Origin: Candidatus Eiseniibacteriota bacterium | GTDB lineage: Bacteria > Orphanbacterota > Orphanbacteria > Orphanbacterales > Orphanbacteraceae | NCBI GenBank assembly: GCA_024276995.1 | Contig: JAJRWB010000055.1 | Span: forward strand, 1-46,556 | Length of the DNA: 46,556 nucleotides | Reading direction: 5' to 3' | Part shown: positions 45,780 through 46,556 of the stretch, piece after piece | Numbering within the stretch: position 1 is the first letter of the stretch | Layout: each line of letters starts with the position of its first letter | Translations under genes and position numbers: made by a program | The notes under the pieces: model-generated | The model's database searches: none | Seen by the model: the letters and a program-made list of their open reading frames with translations, nothing else | What the model was told of the DNA's origin: nothing

Positions 45780-46379
45780 ATGCGATTCCGAAGCATAATA
45801 CCGATTCTGATCTCCTGGGCGGCGCTCTTCGCCGGTTGCAACGGCGACAAGACGACCGAGCCTTCCGGCGACGGCGGTGAGGGCGTTTCGTGCGCGGGCG
45901 ACAGCTCCGCCGTGATCGACACGACGGCGATCGCCGATTTCTCCCTTACCGATGTGAACGCCGGCTCGTCGACCTTCGGGAAGGAGGTTTCGCCCCGCCA
46001 ATATCTGCAGAAATACTCGGCGTGGTACTTCGGCAACTCGACGTGAGGTTACTGCCGTAGCCAGTTCGGCTACCTCGACCAGATGCAAAAGGAACTCGAT
46101 GCGGCGAAAACCGGTGTGGAGATCCGTATTCTCGGTGTGAACCACATTGGTGAGGAGAGCACCAACGACCTAATGACCGACGGGCGCACCATCCCCTGGC
46201 TCCAAGATACGGCGGCCGATTCGGTGTGGGATCTGTGGAATATCATTTACAGGGATGTTGTGATTCTCGACGAGGGAAATATCCCCGTGGCGGTCTACAA
46301 CCTGACCCTCCACGATCTCGGCAAGCCGAATAACTACGACTGCCTGAAATCGATCCTCACCGACCTCGCCAATCCCTGA
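45780..46379 (+). CDS. Thioredoxin-like lipoprotein selenoprotein (Sec at codon 89)
   Basis: 199 residues when TGA 46044-46046 is read as selenocysteine. ATG 45780 has GGGAG upstream and gives a lipoprotein signal (MRFRSIIPILISWAALFAGC, lipobox LFAGC, lipidated Cys20). A linker follows (NGDKTTEPSGDGG), then FSLTDVNAGSSTFGKEVSPR and the redox site YFGNST-U-GYCRSQFGYLDQM, i.e. U-x-x-C in a thioredoxin-fold position before a helix. The fold continues with VEIRILGVNHI, the likely cis-Pro loop GRTIPWLQD and the strand pair DVVILDEGNIPVAVYNL. The frame remains open for 110 codons past the TGA, and a perfect stem-loop lies just after it. It should be a membrane-attached, periplasm-facing thiol/selenol oxidoreductase. 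Plain gene callers would give two fragments split at the TGA. Sec in an exported lipoprotein is uncommon. Confidence 0.87.
46047..46080 (+). promoter_or_regulatory. Bacterial SECIS element of the lipoprotein selenoprotein
   Basis: After the TGA (46044-46046), GTAGCC (46057-46062) pairs perfectly with GGCTAC (46068-46073) around the loop AGTTC. GGT (46047-46049) can pair with ACC (46078-46080) as a lower stem. The loop starts 16 bases after the TGA with G in second place. It resembles the element of the ArsC-like gene (loop AGTTTC). Confidence 0.8.
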
Positions 46380-46395
46380 CGACCCGACGGCGGCC

Positions 46396-46556
46396 CTATT
46401 CCTCGATCCCCACGAGACTGAGAATGAACGCGTATTGGAATGCGTAGTCCCGGTACCGCTCGAAGCGGCCGTAGAGACCGCCGTGACCCGTTTCCATATC
46501 CACCTTCAGGAGAAGGGGATTCGTGTCGGTCTTCATCGACCTGAGGCGGGCGACCC
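46396..46556 (-). CDS. Oligopeptidase B/prolyl oligopeptidase-type S9 peptidase, C-terminal end
   Basis: Only the last 53 codons are in the window; the gene enters from the right edge on the minus strand and ends with TAG at 46396-46398. The tail reads VARLRSMKTDTNPLLLKVDM, then ETGHGGLYGRFERYRDYAFQ, then YAFILSLVGIEE. The GHGG motif carries the catalytic His of the S9A serine peptidases, and the surrounding LLLK.DM.TGHGG..GRFE pattern is typical of oligopeptidase B. It is convergent with the selenoprotein lipoprotein gene, 16 bases between stops. Confidence 0.88.
   Translation of the reverse strand, partial: VARLRSMKTDTNPLLLKVDMETGHGGLYGRFERYRDYAFQYAFILSLVGIEE

Noticed and set aside
46044-46046. 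Frameshift or pseudogene explanation for the split lipoprotein gene
   Set aside because: Both halves are in the same frame, the TGA replaces the first Cys of a CxxC motif, and a SECIS-like stem-loop follows, so selenocysteine explains it better.

Overview
The window is GC-rich bacterial chromosome, densely packed with genes on both strands. The most likely source is an uncultivated FCB-superphylum lineage of the Eisenbacteria/Krumholzibacteriota/Latescibacteria type. That placement is inference. It rests on several secreted proteins ending in FlgD-like/type IX-like C-terminal domains (YPNPF/PNPFNPT start, WDG(R/V)N core), a PorV/PorQ-like outer-membrane protein, a PEGA-domain Ser/Thr kinase, and TolB-like/M28 and M43 exported peptidases. 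I see no phage genes, insertion sequences, CRISPR arrays, rRNA or tRNA.

Layout: 3-785 is the end of a cysteine desulfurase. 991-6568 is a coupled three-gene operon (kinase with PEGA repeats, small TPR/membrane protein, FN3 protein with a sorting domain). 6627-17934 (minus) encodes a giant exported adhesin-like protein followed by an overlapping PorV-like/TPR protein; the giant gene carries an in-frame TAG at codon 343. 18183-25166 carries a transketolase-like enzyme, a large exported PD40/PA/M28/PDZ peptidase, an ArsC-like selenoprotein, a small membrane protein (minus) and MoaB. 25228-30565 (minus) holds two large exported proteins of unknown function. 30720-35206 holds a DUF4143 ATPase, a DASS-family transporter and an M43 metalloprotease with a sorting domain. 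35324-37504 (minus) is a porin plus transglutaminase-like operon with a long leader. 37806-43712 (minus) is a run of four genes: a TPR protein, an ECF sigma factor, its zinc anti-sigma factor and a type I pullulanase. 43875-46379 holds an AIM24-like protein, a lamin-tail-domain lipoprotein and a thioredoxin-like lipoprotein selenoprotein. 46396-46556 is the end of an oligopeptidase B-type S9 peptidase.

The most valuable observations are two genes whose in-frame TGA should be read as selenocysteine. They are an ArsC-like protein (23661-24002, motif U-T-S-C) and a lipoprotein (45780-46379, motif U-G-Y-C). In each, the TGA is followed by a perfect stem-loop whose apical loop begins AGTT, as expected of bacterial SECIS elements. 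Plain ORF calling splits or loses both. Other points to examine are the amber codon in the giant gene, its alternating A-B Ig repeats, a porin leader with a possible leader peptide and two anti-Shine-Dalgarno repeats, and a DUF4143 promoter with twin palindromic operators. Several promoters share the pattern TTGNNN-16/17-TAGCAT/TACAAT/TAGAAT.

The genes mostly concern the cell envelope: export and display of large repeat proteins, extracellular proteolysis and glucan debranching, outer-membrane uptake, and thiol/selenol redox chemistry.
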